Assembly (NCBI GenBank): GCA_946615905.1
Contig: CAMOIE010000001.1
Location: 196,215 to 260,214, forward strand
Reading direction: 5' to 3'
DNA: 64,000 bases
Origin: an uncultured Treponema sp.
GTDB taxonomy: Bacteria; Spirochaetota; Spirochaetia; Treponematales; Treponemataceae
Position 1 is the stretch's first letter. Every line of letters starts with the position of its first letter. A model generated the notes under the pieces. It worked only from the letters and a program-made list of their open reading frames with translations. It had not been told where the DNA came from and searched no databases. Positions 26,362 to 34,888 of the stretch are shown here, one piece after another. Both the position numbers and the translations under genes were made by a program.

Positions 26362-27278
26362 TATTTTTCCCAGAGCTTTTCGGGGTAGTAACCGCTTTCG
26401 ATTTTCTTTGCGATTTCAGCCTTTACAATCGCCTTGTCTTCCGGGTAAGTCATTCCGAACCAGTTTTCTGTAGATGTGAAGAGCTTGATTTTTCCGTGAC
26501 CCGCCTTGATGATTCCAGATGCTGCTTCCGGCAGGAGGGCTTCAGCCTTGGGGCTTTCGAGAGAGGTCTTTTTGAAATTCTCCCAGTAGGACTCAAAATC
26601 CTCAAAGGCTTTCGGTGAGAATCCGAAAAGATTCATGGAGACCCATTCTTTTCCAGTCAAATCGTAGGTCTTTCCGTTCAAGTCGGATTTAATCGAGCCG
26701 TCCTCGGCGTAGTAGATTTTTGTGTTCTCTGTGATTGAAGTCAGGTAGTCGCCGTCAACTCCGCAGATTCCGCGTGAGACTGAACCGTTTTTGCTCATCG
26801 TGTTTCCAAGGACATAGCCGACGATTGCGTGTTCCGGGCAGTCGTTGTCGATTGAAGAAAGATACTTGCCCAAAGTCTCGATTGCGGAGCGGCCGTAGTA
26901 GTCGTCAGAATTGATTACCGCGAAAGGCTCGTGGATTTTTTCCTTTGCGCATAGGACTGCGTGGATTGTTCCCCAGGGCTTTTTGCGGTCTGCGTTTTTC
27001 GCCTTTTCCTGCTCAGCTGCGGTAAGAAGGGCGTCCGGGGTCTGGAAAACGTATTCAGCGTCAAAATTGCGGGCAACGCGGTCAAAAAGACGCTCGCGGA
27101 AGTCCTTTTCAATGTCCTTGCGGATTATGTAGACGACTTTTCCAAAGCCTGATTTTTTTGCATCGAATGTGCCGAAGTCCAAAAGGCACTCGTTGTTTTT
27201 GCCGACTGAATCAATCTGCTTGACTCCGCCGTAGCGGCTTCCCATTCCGGCTGCCAAGACTAATAATGTTGGTTTCAT
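26361..27278 (-). CDS. sugar-phosphate nucleotidyltransferase family protein
   Basis: 305 residues. The NTP-transferase signature LVLAAGMGSRYGGVKQID (6-23) and the metal-site region AVINSDDYYG are clear. The GMGSRYGG variant is that of a group annotated as nucleotidyltransferase family, distinct from GalU and RmlA. Because manA follows with a one-base overlap, mannose-1-phosphate is a reasonable substrate guess, but the sugar and nucleotide are not determined. TTGGAG ribosome binding site upstream. Confidence 0.82.
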   Translation of the reverse strand: MKPTLLVLAAGMGSRYGGVKQIDSVGKNNECLLDFGTFDAKKSGFGKVVYIIRKDIEKDFRERLFDRVARNFDAEYVFQTPDALLTAAEQEKAKNADRKKPWGTIHAVLCAKEKIHEPFAVINSDDYYGRSAIETLGKYLSSIDNDCPEHAIVGYVLGNTMSKNGSVSRGICGVDGDYLTSITENTKIYYAEDGSIKSDLNGKTYDLTGKEWVSMNLFGFSPKAFEDFESYWENFKKTSLESPKAEALLPEAASGIIKAGHGKIKLFTSTENWFGMTYPEDKAIVKAEIAKKIESGYYPEKLWEK

Positions 27279-27387
27279 AAAAACTCCAAGGATATTCAGA
27301 ATGATAAAACGCTCGCTTTACTGTGAACGTCCAAATATTTTAACACAATCATTTCCTTTGGTCAAAAAAACTAGATTGTGGCATAAA

Positions 27388-27417
27388 AAAAGACCGCAGA
27401 TTTGCTCCGCGGCCTTT
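27388..27417 (-). terminator. terminator of htrA
   Basis: An imperfect hairpin (AAAGACCGCAGA with TCCGCGGCCTTT, one-base bulges) whose minus-strand reading ends in a run of seven T. Confidence 0.7.
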
Positions 27418-27426
27418 GGTTATTTT

Positions 27427-28926
27427 TTAGAACTTGAATTTTCCGGTTGAGATTGAGTGTCCGTTTGCGTAAATGTCAAACCAGATTTCTTTCTTTCCGG
27501 CAAGCTCCTTGTAGAATTCTTCAAGTGAAGTAACTTTTTTGTCGTTTACGGCTGTGATGATGTCGCCGTTCTGCAGTCTCAGTGAGGCGGCAGGTGATTT
27601 TTCGAGGACGTTTGTCACCGCGACACCCTTGAGTCCCTTGTCGTCAATCTTGAGTTCCTTTTTAACGTCATCGGTCAATGGAGCTGCGATAAAGCCAGGC
27701 CAGAGTTTTGAGTTGTCGTTTGCGGTGTCTTTTGACCGCTCTTCGATTTTCACTTTGACTGTCATTTCCTTTCCGCCGCGGATTACCTTGAATTCTGCGG
27801 TTTTTCCTGCGGGAAGGTATGCGACTTCGCGGACGAGGGCATTCTGGTCTTTGATTTTTTTGCCGTTAAGCTCGATGATAAAGTCTCCGGCCATGAGTCC
27901 TGATTTTTCCGCCGGGGAGCCGAGGAAGAGCTGGCTTGCGAACGCTCCGTTTTTGCCTTCAACGCCCAAATCTTTCTTGTATTTGTCTGTCACTTCTACG
28001 AGGGAAACGCCCAGCCAACCGTAGGTGATTTTGCCCTTGTCGATAAAGTCATCGATGGCCTTTTTGACTGAGTTAATCGGGAGTGCAAATCCCAAGCCCT
28101 GGCTTCCGCCTGACTGTGAGGCAATCCAAGTGTTGATTCCGATAACCTCGCCGTAGATGTTGATCAGCGGGCCGCCGGAATTTCCCTGGTTGATTGCGGC
28201 GTCTGTCTGGATAAAGTCGTTCATGTTGTTAATCTGTGCGCCGGATCTCCCTGTCGCGGAGACGATTCCCTGGGTGACTGACTGGCTGTAGCCGAGCGGT
28301 GCGCCCATGGCAAGAACGATGTCGCCCTGCTGCACGTTGTCTGAGTCTCCGAGCTTTGCGACCGTGATTTTTGCGTTCTTGTCGGCCTCAAATGAAACGA
28401 GGGCGATGTCCTGCCGCTCGTCTGCTCCGACCAATTTTCCTGAGAATTCCTGGCCGTCGTTGAGTTTTACCTTGATGTCAGTCGCTTTGCCTGCAACGTG
28501 ATTATTTGTCAGAACGTAGATTGTGTCACCTGTGCGGCGGACGATTACGCCGGAACCGAGACCTTTCTGCTCGAATTCGCGGGTGCGGCCTTTTCTGCCT
28601 GAGTTATCGTCACCGTAGGGATTTCCAAAAAAGAAGAACGGCAGGTCCTCAAAGGGATTGCGCTCTGTTATTGTTGTTTTTTCTGTAACATCGATTTCTA
28701 CTACTGAAGGAAGGACTCCGCTTGAAAGTGAGCGGAATGAATCTTGCAGGGCCTCAAGGACTTTCATGGAGCCGGAAGCAATCGGAACGGAAGGGGCAGT
28801 TGTGTCGGCAAAGGCTGTGTCAGCAGTTCCGTGGACTTCTGTTTTTGCGCAGGAGAATGAAAGCAGTGCAAAGGCCAGTGCGCTGACTGCCGCTCCGCCC
28901 GCTATGCATTTGGTTATAGTTTTCAT
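27427..28926 (-). CDS. htrA: HtrA/DegP-family serine protease with two PDZ domains, lipoprotein
   Basis: 499 residues. Signal peptide with Cys26 in a lipobox-like LLSFSC, so probably membrane-anchored in the periplasm. Protease domain with the triad His143 (TNNHVAG), Asp173 (RQDIALV) and Ser250 (GNSGGPL). Two PDZ domains follow at about 295-385 (AFASQLFLGSPAEKSGLMAG) and 405-490 (VLEKSPAASLRLQNGD). It degrades or refolds damaged envelope proteins. It stands alone, with a terminator downstream and a T-rich intergenic region upstream. Confidence 0.94.
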   Translation of the reverse strand: MKTITKCIAGGAAVSALAFALLSFSCAKTEVHGTADTAFADTTAPSVPIASGSMKVLEALQDSFRSLSSGVLPSVVEIDVTEKTTITERNPFEDLPFFFFGNPYGDDNSGRKGRTREFEQKGLGSGVIVRRTGDTIYVLTNNHVAGKATDIKVKLNDGQEFSGKLVGADERQDIALVSFEADKNAKITVAKLGDSDNVQQGDIVLAMGAPLGYSQSVTQGIVSATGRSGAQINNMNDFIQTDAAINQGNSGGPLINIYGEVIGINTWIASQSGGSQGLGFALPINSVKKAIDDFIDKGKITYGWLGVSLVEVTDKYKKDLGVEGKNGAFASQLFLGSPAEKSGLMAGDFIIELNGKKIKDQNALVREVAYLPAGKTAEFKVIRGGKEMTVKVKIEERSKDTANDNSKLWPGFIAAPLTDDVKKELKIDDKGLKGVAVTNVLEKSPAASLRLQNGDIITAVNDKKVTSLEEFYKELAGKKEIWFDIYANGHSISTGKFKF

Positions 28927-29051
28927 ATTGGGACCTCCAATTTTGTGATTATTGAATTCTGTTTACATTTAAAATAATAAGGAAAGTGGGAATTTGTTAC
29001 ATAAGAAAATTTTTATAATCAGAAATTATCCGTGCGGATTTAAACTGGGCG

Positions 29052-29188
29052 AAAAACGAGGTTTCGACAGGCTCAACCAGCGTTTTCGTTGAGTGAAATT
29101 GAACGGAAAACGTGGTTTAGATAGGCTCAACCAGCGTTTTCCGTGGAGAAAAAACAGGAGGTTTCGACAAGCTCAACCTCCTGTTTTT
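29052..29188 (-). repeat. three tandem hairpins with shared TCGACARGCTC loop; last one is the map terminator
   Basis: Hairpin 1: AAAACG.GGTT / AACC..CGTTTT around loop 29064-29074. Hairpin 2: ACGGAAAACG (29103-29112) plus GGTT / AACC plus CGTTTTCCGT (29135-29144) around TAGATAGGCTC. Hairpin 3: AAAAACAGGAGGTT (29150-29163) / AACCTCCTGTTTTT (29175-29188), a perfect 14-bp stem around TCGACAAGCTC. The loops agree while outer stems differ. Hairpin 3 directly abuts the map stop codon and reads as an intrinsic terminator on the minus strand. Confidence 0.85.
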
Positions 29189-29959
29189 CTAAGCCCATTC
29201 AGGGAGGTCGCCACATTCGGTGAGGATTTCGGTGTGGTCTTTGAAAACCGCGACTGTGTGCTCCTCGTGGCATGACCATTTGCCGTCTGCGGTCAGGACA
29301 GTCCAGCCGTTGTCAGCGACATCTACGTCAGCGGTGCCGATATTAATCATCGGCTCGATGGCCAAAACCATTCCGGCCTGAATGCGGGGGTTAGAGCCTC
29401 CGTTCCATACGTTTGGAATTGACGGATCTTCGTGAACGTCCAAGCCGACTCCGTGACCGCAATACTCGTAGACGACTCCGTATCCGTGTTTTCCGTAGGC
29501 GATGTCGTTCACAGCGTTAGCGATGTCCTTGATGCGGTTGCCGGGCTTGCAGGCTGCGATTCCAGCGGCAAGGCATTCGCGGGTGACTTGAACGAGCTTT
29601 CTGTATTCCGGCTTTACGTTTCCGACCATGACTGTGTGGGTTGAGTCAGAGATGTAGCCGTCAAGGTCAATTCCGATGTCGAGGGAAACAAGGTCTCCGT
29701 CATGGACGATTTTTTTTGCGGAAGGAATTCCGTGGATAACCTCGTTGTTGACTGAGATACAGGCGGCTCCGGGGAAATTTTCACGGTACCAGGCGGGCTT
29801 CCCACCGATTTTTTTGATGAAGGCGACAACCAAGTCGTCGATGTCTTTTGTTGACATTCCGGGCTTTACCTGCGGAATTACTTCGCGGAAGAGGTCAGCG
29901 AGCGCGTGGCATGACTCCCTGATTCCGGCAATTTCTTTGTCATTTTTTAAGCGAATCAT
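29189..29959 (-). CDS. map: methionine aminopeptidase, type I
   Basis: 256 residues, standard for type I. Metal-site motifs: ISVNNEVIHGIPS, LVSLDIGIDLDGYISDSTHT (two Asp ligands), YCGHGVGLDVHEDP (His), VLAIEPMI (Glu) and the final CHEEHTVAV (Glu). It removes the initiator methionine from new proteins in the cytosol. A GGAG ribosome binding site lies upstream. The DnaJ-domain gene upstream on the same strand ends 40 bases before it and may be co-transcribed. Confidence 0.95.
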   Translation of the reverse strand: MIRLKNDKEIAGIRESCHALADLFREVIPQVKPGMSTKDIDDLVVAFIKKIGGKPAWYRENFPGAACISVNNEVIHGIPSAKKIVHDGDLVSLDIGIDLDGYISDSTHTVMVGNVKPEYRKLVQVTRECLAAGIAACKPGNRIKDIANAVNDIAYGKHGYGVVYEYCGHGVGLDVHEDPSIPNVWNGGSNPRIQAGMVLAIEPMINIGTADVDVADNGWTVLTADGKWSCHEEHTVAVFKDHTEILTECGDLPEWA

Positions 29960-29998
29960 TTATATCTCCAAGACTGTTTCGTTTTGCATTGTAAATTA

Positions 29999-30757
29999 TC
30001 AGGCAGAGAGCCTGATGGCCTCTTCCTCGCAAATCTGGGCTGTTTTTTTGTCACCCATGCGGCGGTAGGCGGCCGCCATTTTGTTCAAAAAGAAAGCATC
30101 GTCAGTGTTTCCGAATCTCAGCTCCAGTGCCCGCTCCCAAGCGTCAAGACAAAGCTCGTCGCTCACGTTGCCCTCAAGGCGTTTTTTCAGCACAAGGCGG
30201 GTCAAATCCATGACTTCTGGGAAAAAGAGCTTGAAATACTCGTAGGAATATTCCATGCGGATAATCTGCTCAAGCAGCAAAAAAGCGTCGTAATACTCGT
30301 CGCGCAGAATCAGTTCTTCGGCAAGAATAAAACCGAAGTCCATGAAATCCTCGCGGGTAAACCACTTTGCCAGCCGGAAGCCAGAATGATTCATGTTCAT
30401 CTTTTTGAATTCGGCCACAGCCTCGTCCTCGTGATGGTGCATTAAATCAAAGAAAATCAGCTTTGACCGGCTTTCCTCGTCCTCGCGTTCCAAAAGCCAG
30501 CTGCGGTAGTCGAATGACTTGAAGGAGCCTGACCTGTGAAAGTCATGCCGCATGAAAAATGACTCGTCAAAAAGGGAGCGCTGGCGCACGTCGGAGAGAA
30601 TTTCATAGGCCTTGACCAGTCTGTTGAATGCGGCGACGGTCTTTTCGTCCTTTGAGGAGTCCGGGTGAAAAAGTTTTGCCTTTTGCCTGTAGGCCCGTCG
30701 GATTTCAGCGGCGGTTGCCTTTGGCGAGACACCTAAAATTTTGTAGCAGTCTTCCAC
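29999..30757 (-). CDS. DnaJ-domain protein with helical C-terminal region
   Basis: 252 residues from a GTG at 30757. An N-terminal J domain covers about 1-65 (EDCYKILGVSPKATAAEIRR, HPD at 31-33, LVKAYEILSDVRQRSLFD). The remaining 185 residues are charged helices ending in a TPR-like FLNKMAAAYRRMGDKKTAQ. It lacks the Gly/Phe and zinc domains, so it is not DnaJ itself but a co-chaperone that would stimulate a DnaK-type ATPase. A longer frame runs upstream, but the GTG is favoured because the J domain begins there and a promoter with a -10 six bases before it fits. Confidence 0.78.
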   Translation of the reverse strand: MEDCYKILGVSPKATAAEIRRAYRQKAKLFHPDSSKDEKTVAAFNRLVKAYEILSDVRQRSLFDESFFMRHDFHRSGSFKSFDYRSWLLEREDEESRSKLIFFDLMHHHEDEAVAEFKKMNMNHSGFRLAKWFTREDFMDFGFILAEELILRDEYYDAFLLLEQIIRMEYSYEYFKLFFPEVMDLTRLVLKKRLEGNVSDELCLDAWERALELRFGNTDDAFFLNKMAAAYRRMGDKKTAQICEEEAIRLSA

Positions 30758-30763
30758 GCCTAA

Positions 30764-30792
30764 ATAATAGCCTTTTTGCCGATTTTTTACAA
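30764..30792 (-). promoter_or_regulatory. leaderless-type promoter of the DnaJ-domain gene
   Basis: Minus strand: TTGTAA (30792-30787), 17-bp spacer, TATTAT (30769-30764), six bases to GTG 30757. No Shine-Dalgarno. Confidence 0.55.
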
Positions 30793-30887
30793 TTACAAGG
30801 ACGTTATCAGACCTCGGAAAGCCTTGTAGTACAAAAGACCAAACTTGAAAAAATCCCCGTTTTCCGATATTCATTATGCATTGAATT

Positions 30888-32921
30888 ATGGAAAGTCTTG
30901 CAGAAAACGATTTGAAGAACGAGCTGAATCCCGAACAGTACGAAGCCGTCATGACGACAGACGGGGCGATTTTGATTATCGCAGGGGCAGGCTCAGGAAA
31001 AACCCGGGTCATTACTTTTAGAATCGGTCACATGCTTGAGAAGGGAATCCCCCAGCACCAGATTCTGGCCCTGACATTCACGAACAAGGCCGCACGCGAG
31101 ATGGAGGAAAGGGTCAAGCAGCTGACAGAAAAAAAGTTGCAGAATCTGACTGTCTCAACATTCCACGCTTTCGGGGTCAAAGTCCTGAGAAAGGATATAA
31201 CCCGCTTGGGCTGGCGTGAAAATTTCTCGATTTACGATGAGACCGACCGCAACGCCCTGATTAAGGAGACCGGCCGGGAGCTGAACTACGCCCAGCAGGC
31301 CATGGACATCTACCAGATTGGAATACTGATTTCAGACATAAAGACAGGCCGCAAGAGCTGGAACGCCGAGAACTCAATGTATAAGCAGCTCTACGAGGGC
31401 TATCAGGAGGGCTTGAAGCTCTACAATGCGGTCGACTTTGACGACCTTATCTGCCTGCCCATAAAACTTTTCAAGGAATGCCCGGACGTGCTGGCCCGAT
31501 ACAGGGAACGCTACAAGTACATAATGGTTGACGAGTTTCAGGACACAAGTCACCAGCAGTACGAGTTCATGCGGCTTTTGGCCGACAAAAACGTGGCCGT
31601 GGTCGGTGACGATGACCAGTCAATCTACTCATGGCGGGGAGCCGACTATCAGAACATCATAAACTTTGAGAAGGACTTTCCCCACGTAAAGGAAATCCGT
31701 CTGGAGCAGAACTACCGGTCTACAGAGACAATTTTGGCGGCGGCGAACGGAGTCATCTCCCACAACACGAACCGCAAGGACAAAAAACTCTGGTCAGGTA
31801 ACGGAAATGGAAAGCCAATTGAGGTTTTTCTTCCGCAAAACGAGACTGACGAGGCCGACTTTATCGTTGAGTCAATCCAGGGAATATGCGCGTCCGAAAA
31901 ACGCAAATACGACGACTTCTGCGTTCTGATGCGGGCAAACACCCAGTCCCGCCCGATTGAGGAGGCCATGCTGCAGGCCAACATGCCCTACCAGATGTCA
32001 GGCGGAACCTCATTCTTCCAGAGGAAGGAAATCAAGGACGTTATCTCATACCTGAGGGTAATCGCCAACTCCGATGACGACGTGAATTTACTGCGCATAA
32101 TCAACACTCCCCGACGTGGACTGGGACGGGCGGCAATCGAGGCGATCAACGAGGTCGCAAAGAACATGGCAGTTCCACTCTGGGACGCGATCAAGGCGAT
32201 AATCGAATGCCCGCCGGAAGCCTGCCCGGTGAACGCTAAGACCGTGGCCGACTTGCAGTCATTTATCTCTCTGATTGAAAGCCACAAGTCTCTGGTAGGC
32301 GGACGTGGACTTGCAAAAAAAGTCCGCGCCCTTGTGAGCGACATCCGCTACGAGGACTACCTTATCGGCGAGAACCCAAAATCCGAGAAGGCCGCAAGAT
32401 TCAAGCTGATGAACATCGAGTCCCTGATAAATTCAATGGACTCCTGGGAAAACAACCCGGCCAACGGCGACCCGAATCTCTACAATTATCTCAACAGAAT
32501 CACACTCTTGAGCAGGGATGACATGGACGACGATGAGCCTAAGGGCAAAGTCAACCTGATGACAATCCACGCGTCAAAGGGCCTTGAGTTCCCGGTCGTA
32601 TTCATAGCCGGAGCCGAGGAAGGACTGATTCCACACGGACGTGCCGTTGACGAGGGTGGAGACGCGGCAGTCGAGGAGGAGAGACGACTTTTCTACGTTG
32701 CGATTACACGCGCGCGCGACAAGCTTTTCATCTCATCATGCATGAAAAGAAGGCACATGCAGTCGATAATCGAAGTGAAACCCTCCCGCTTTTTGGACGA
32801 GATTCCCCAGAACCTTGTCGAGTACCACAAGGAGTCGGAGCCAGTCAGTCAGGAGACCGCCGCGGACTTTTTCGCCAGCATGAAAAAAAAGTTCTCCAAG
32901 CCGATTGTTCCAGGCTTTTGA
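30888..32921 (+). CDS. UvrD/PcrA/Rep-type superfamily 1 DNA helicase
   Basis: 677 residues. All SF1A motifs are present: LNPEQYEAV (Q motif), GAGSGKT (33-39), ALTFTNKAAREM, STFHAFG, VDEFQDTS, VGDDDQSIYSWRGA, LEQNYRS, VNLMTIHASKGLEFPVVFI and FYVAITRARDKL. It unwinds DNA 3' to 5'. The C-terminus is shorter than in UvrD and lacks a PcrA-like RNA polymerase-binding domain I could recognise, so Rep-like is equally possible. The start region is AT-rich with only a weak ribosome binding site. Confidence 0.93.
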   Translation: MESLAENDLKNELNPEQYEAVMTTDGAILIIAGAGSGKTRVITFRIGHMLEKGIPQHQILALTFTNKAAREMEERVKQLTEKKLQNLTVSTFHAFGVKVLRKDITRLGWRENFSIYDETDRNALIKETGRELNYAQQAMDIYQIGILISDIKTGRKSWNAENSMYKQLYEGYQEGLKLYNAVDFDDLICLPIKLFKECPDVLARYRERYKYIMVDEFQDTSHQQYEFMRLLADKNVAVVGDDDQSIYSWRGADYQNIINFEKDFPHVKEIRLEQNYRSTETILAAANGVISHNTNRKDKKLWSGNGNGKPIEVFLPQNETDEADFIVESIQGICASEKRKYDDFCVLMRANTQSRPIEEAMLQANMPYQMSGGTSFFQRKEIKDVISYLRVIANSDDDVNLLRIINTPRRGLGRAAIEAINEVAKNMAVPLWDAIKAIIECPPEACPVNAKTVADLQSFISLIESHKSLVGGRGLAKKVRALVSDIRYEDYLIGENPKSEKAARFKLMNIESLINSMDSWENNPANGDPNLYNYLNRITLLSRDDMDDDEPKGKVNLMTIHASKGLEFPVVFIAGAEEGLIPHGRAVDEGGDAAVEEERRLFYVAITRARDKLFISSCMKRRHMQSIIEVKPSRFLDEIPQNLVEYHKESEPVSQETAADFFASMKKKFSKPIVPGF

Positions 32922-32963
32922 TTTTGAGGCGGGTCGGACTTGGATAGGATGTCTTTTTCGTTT

Positions 32964-34148
32964 TTAGAATAAAAATTTTCCAGAAAGCGTGAGAGGGGCT
33001 TTTCCTATACTTGCGGCGGAAATATCTTCTGCGGTGTAAACGTGGTTTTCAAAGGCATCGGAGCTGCCGGTTCCGGTCAGTTCAGGAATTCTTATGAAGT
33101 TGCTTGCGATTTGAATCTTGCACCTAGGACTGATGTTGAAGTTCGCACCGAGTCCGATTCCCTTTTCGTTAACCCAGCCTTTTTTGTTGTTTCCGCCCAA
33201 ACCTGTGTAGCCTTCGTGGTCGAAATTTGCGTAGTAAAGCCCGAAAAGCACGGAGAAAACTAGATCAACATGTTCCGTCACGTGGTAGGTGACCGCAAAT
33301 GGCAGCCTGATTAAGAATTCCATGTTGCCGTTTTTTGCAAAAGGATTGTAGTCTTCCGTCTGGCCTTTTTTGTTTGTGTGCAAGTCCGTCGGATTTACTG
33401 CGTTCAGGGTTATGAATCCAGTCGGGCGCAGACCGATTGAAAAGTTGTCGATTTCCTTTGCGACTCCCGCCCAGAGACTAAAGGTATGGGGAATTGAAAT
33501 TTTGTTGATTTTTGTTTGGTTTCCGGGGCCTTTCAGTCTAAATACGGCTAGGTATTTAAATCCGAATCCGTTGGAAGAGTCCTTGCTGTGGTCAAATTTG
33601 ATGAAAGTGCGGGGAAACATTACATCGGCGTTCCACGGCTCCAAATACCAAAAGCTCCAGTCACAACCGGCGGCGATCCGATTTTGATAGTCGCTTTGAC
33701 CAAAGGATTTTGCTATTGAAAGTCCCGGCATGGCTGTTCCTTTTCCGCCTGAATAGCAGAAGTCGTAGTAGCGGGCCTGTAAGGTCAGCATGTCTCCGAT
33801 TCCAAGAGTGACGGCAAGTCCCAGGTCGGTCATATTTGACGGCCAATTTTTGTAGTTTGCAATCTGTTCGTAGAAAATCAGTGAGGCAAAAATGTCATTG
33901 TATTCAGAGCTGATTCCAGCGTTCCAGTAATTTTGGTCGATTCCGCTGTAGGCTGTCGGAATGAAGTTTTGCTTGCGGCTGGCACTTTTCCAGTAAAAAA
34001 CGTCAGTGTAGTCATCGTATTCAGTGTGAAAAACTCCGAATGATGCGGTTGAGCAGCCGCTCTGCTGTGTATGGCCGAAATTTATTGTCTGTGCGAAGGC
34101 CATCGCTGATAAAAAGATAAAAAAGATTTTGAAAAATGTTGATTTCAT
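32964..34148 (-). CDS. putative outer-membrane beta-barrel protein
   Basis: 394 residues. Signal peptide (MKSTFFKIFFIFLSAMAFAQ), then many amphipathic strands with aromatic girdles (YYDFCYSGG, LYYANFDHEGY) and a terminal strand LTLSGKFLF ending in Phe, as BAM substrates do. A barrel of perhaps 16-18 strands is plausible from length. No specific porin family is recognised. It is convergent with the helicase gene, with 42 bases between them and no obvious terminator. Confidence 0.7.
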   Translation of the reverse strand: MKSTFFKIFFIFLSAMAFAQTINFGHTQQSGCSTASFGVFHTEYDDYTDVFYWKSASRKQNFIPTAYSGIDQNYWNAGISSEYNDIFASLIFYEQIANYKNWPSNMTDLGLAVTLGIGDMLTLQARYYDFCYSGGKGTAMPGLSIAKSFGQSDYQNRIAAGCDWSFWYLEPWNADVMFPRTFIKFDHSKDSSNGFGFKYLAVFRLKGPGNQTKINKISIPHTFSLWAGVAKEIDNFSIGLRPTGFITLNAVNPTDLHTNKKGQTEDYNPFAKNGNMEFLIRLPFAVTYHVTEHVDLVFSVLFGLYYANFDHEGYTGLGGNNKKGWVNEKGIGLGANFNISPRCKIQIASNFIRIPELTGTGSSDAFENHVYTAEDISAASIGKAPLTLSGKFLF

Positions 34149-34195
34149 TGTTGCATTATAGATAAATAATTAATAATGAACAATGGACATTGGAT

Positions 34196-34320
34196 TTCCT
34201 TCTGCTGCTTCCCGCCTCTGGCGGGTCGGGCTTTCCGGGGCTACGGCGTCTAACCGCGCCTCGGTGCTGTCGCACGTGCTTCGCACCCCCTCCAATCCCT
34301 AGCAGACTAGCAGTTTCAAT
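34196..34320 (+). repeat. GC-rich dispersed intergenic repeat, copy B
   Basis: Non-coding. Contains GGGCTTTCCGGGGCT, CGGTGCTGTCGCAC and CCCCCTCCAATCCCT in the same order as copy A (21870-21966), then CAGTTTCAAT where copy A has CATTTTCAAT. The open frame 34190-34375 through it is an accident of high GC. Confidence 0.75.
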
Positions 34321-34393
34321 TTTCCCCCGTGAATTGCTAAAAGGCGTGAAAGTTTATAAAATAGAAAAATATTAAAAGTTCCGGGGGATAATT

Positions 34394-34888
34394 ATGGACG
34401 GAAGCGAAGAAATCCTTGACCTTTTGCGGGAAAATGCCCGCCTCTCAATCAGCGACATTGCCGCCATGACTAAAAAATCAGAAGAGCAGGTAAAAGCAAT
34501 CATAAAGTCGCTCGAAGATGACGGTGTGATTTTGGGCTACAAGGCCGTGGTCAACCCGGAAAAAGAAAAGTCCGCAAAGGAAAAAGTCCGCGCGGAAATC
34601 GAGATTCAGTGTCAGCCTGAGCGCGAGCATGGTTTTGACGGACTTGCTGACCGCATTTACCGCTTTCCGCAGGTAAAGTCGCTTTATCTGATGTCAGGCG
34701 GCTATGACCTTAAAGTTGTTATTGAAGGCGACTCTTTGCAGGACGTGGCTTTTTTTGTTGCCCGCAAACTTTCTACGCTTGAGGGAGTCCGCTCCACAAA
34801 AACCCACTTCTTCCTTAAAACCTACAAGGAGAACGACGTTCTTTACGTTGAGGACGAGATTGACCGCCGCGAAGGAGTGATGGCCTGA
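34394..34888 (+). CDS. Lrp/AsnC-family transcriptional regulator
   Basis: 164 residues. N-terminal winged helix (about 5-50: ILDLLRENARLSISDIAAMT, then LEDDGVILGYKAVVNPEK) and a C-terminal RAM/AsnC ligand-binding domain (about 65-145: VKSLYLMSGGYDLKVVIEG). Such proteins sense amino acids and control amino-acid metabolism genes. Its stop and the ATG of the aminotransferase share one base (TGATG), so they are coupled; regulation of that gene or operon is likely. GGGGGA ribosome binding site upstream. Confidence 0.9.
   Translation: MDGSEEILDLLRENARLSISDIAAMTKKSEEQVKAIIKSLEDDGVILGYKAVVNPEKEKSAKEKVRAEIEIQCQPEREHGFDGLADRIYRFPQVKSLYLMSGGYDLKVVIEGDSLQDVAFFVARKLSTLEGVRSTKTHFFLKTYKENDVLYVEDEIDRREGVMA

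Noticed and set aside
29052..29188. Possible CRISPR-like array of three similar units
   Set aside because: Spacing and unit sequence vary, each unit is a hairpin with different stems, and no cas gene is present; this is a hairpin repeat family.
30758..31012. 85-codon N-terminal extension of the DnaJ-domain protein
   Set aside because: It would overlap the divergent helicase gene, is not J-domain-like, and includes the promoter that fits the GTG start at 30757.
34190..34375. 61-codon open frame through GC-rich repeat copy B
   Set aside because: Lies wholly in non-coding repeat text, is not kept in the other copies, and has no ribosome binding site.
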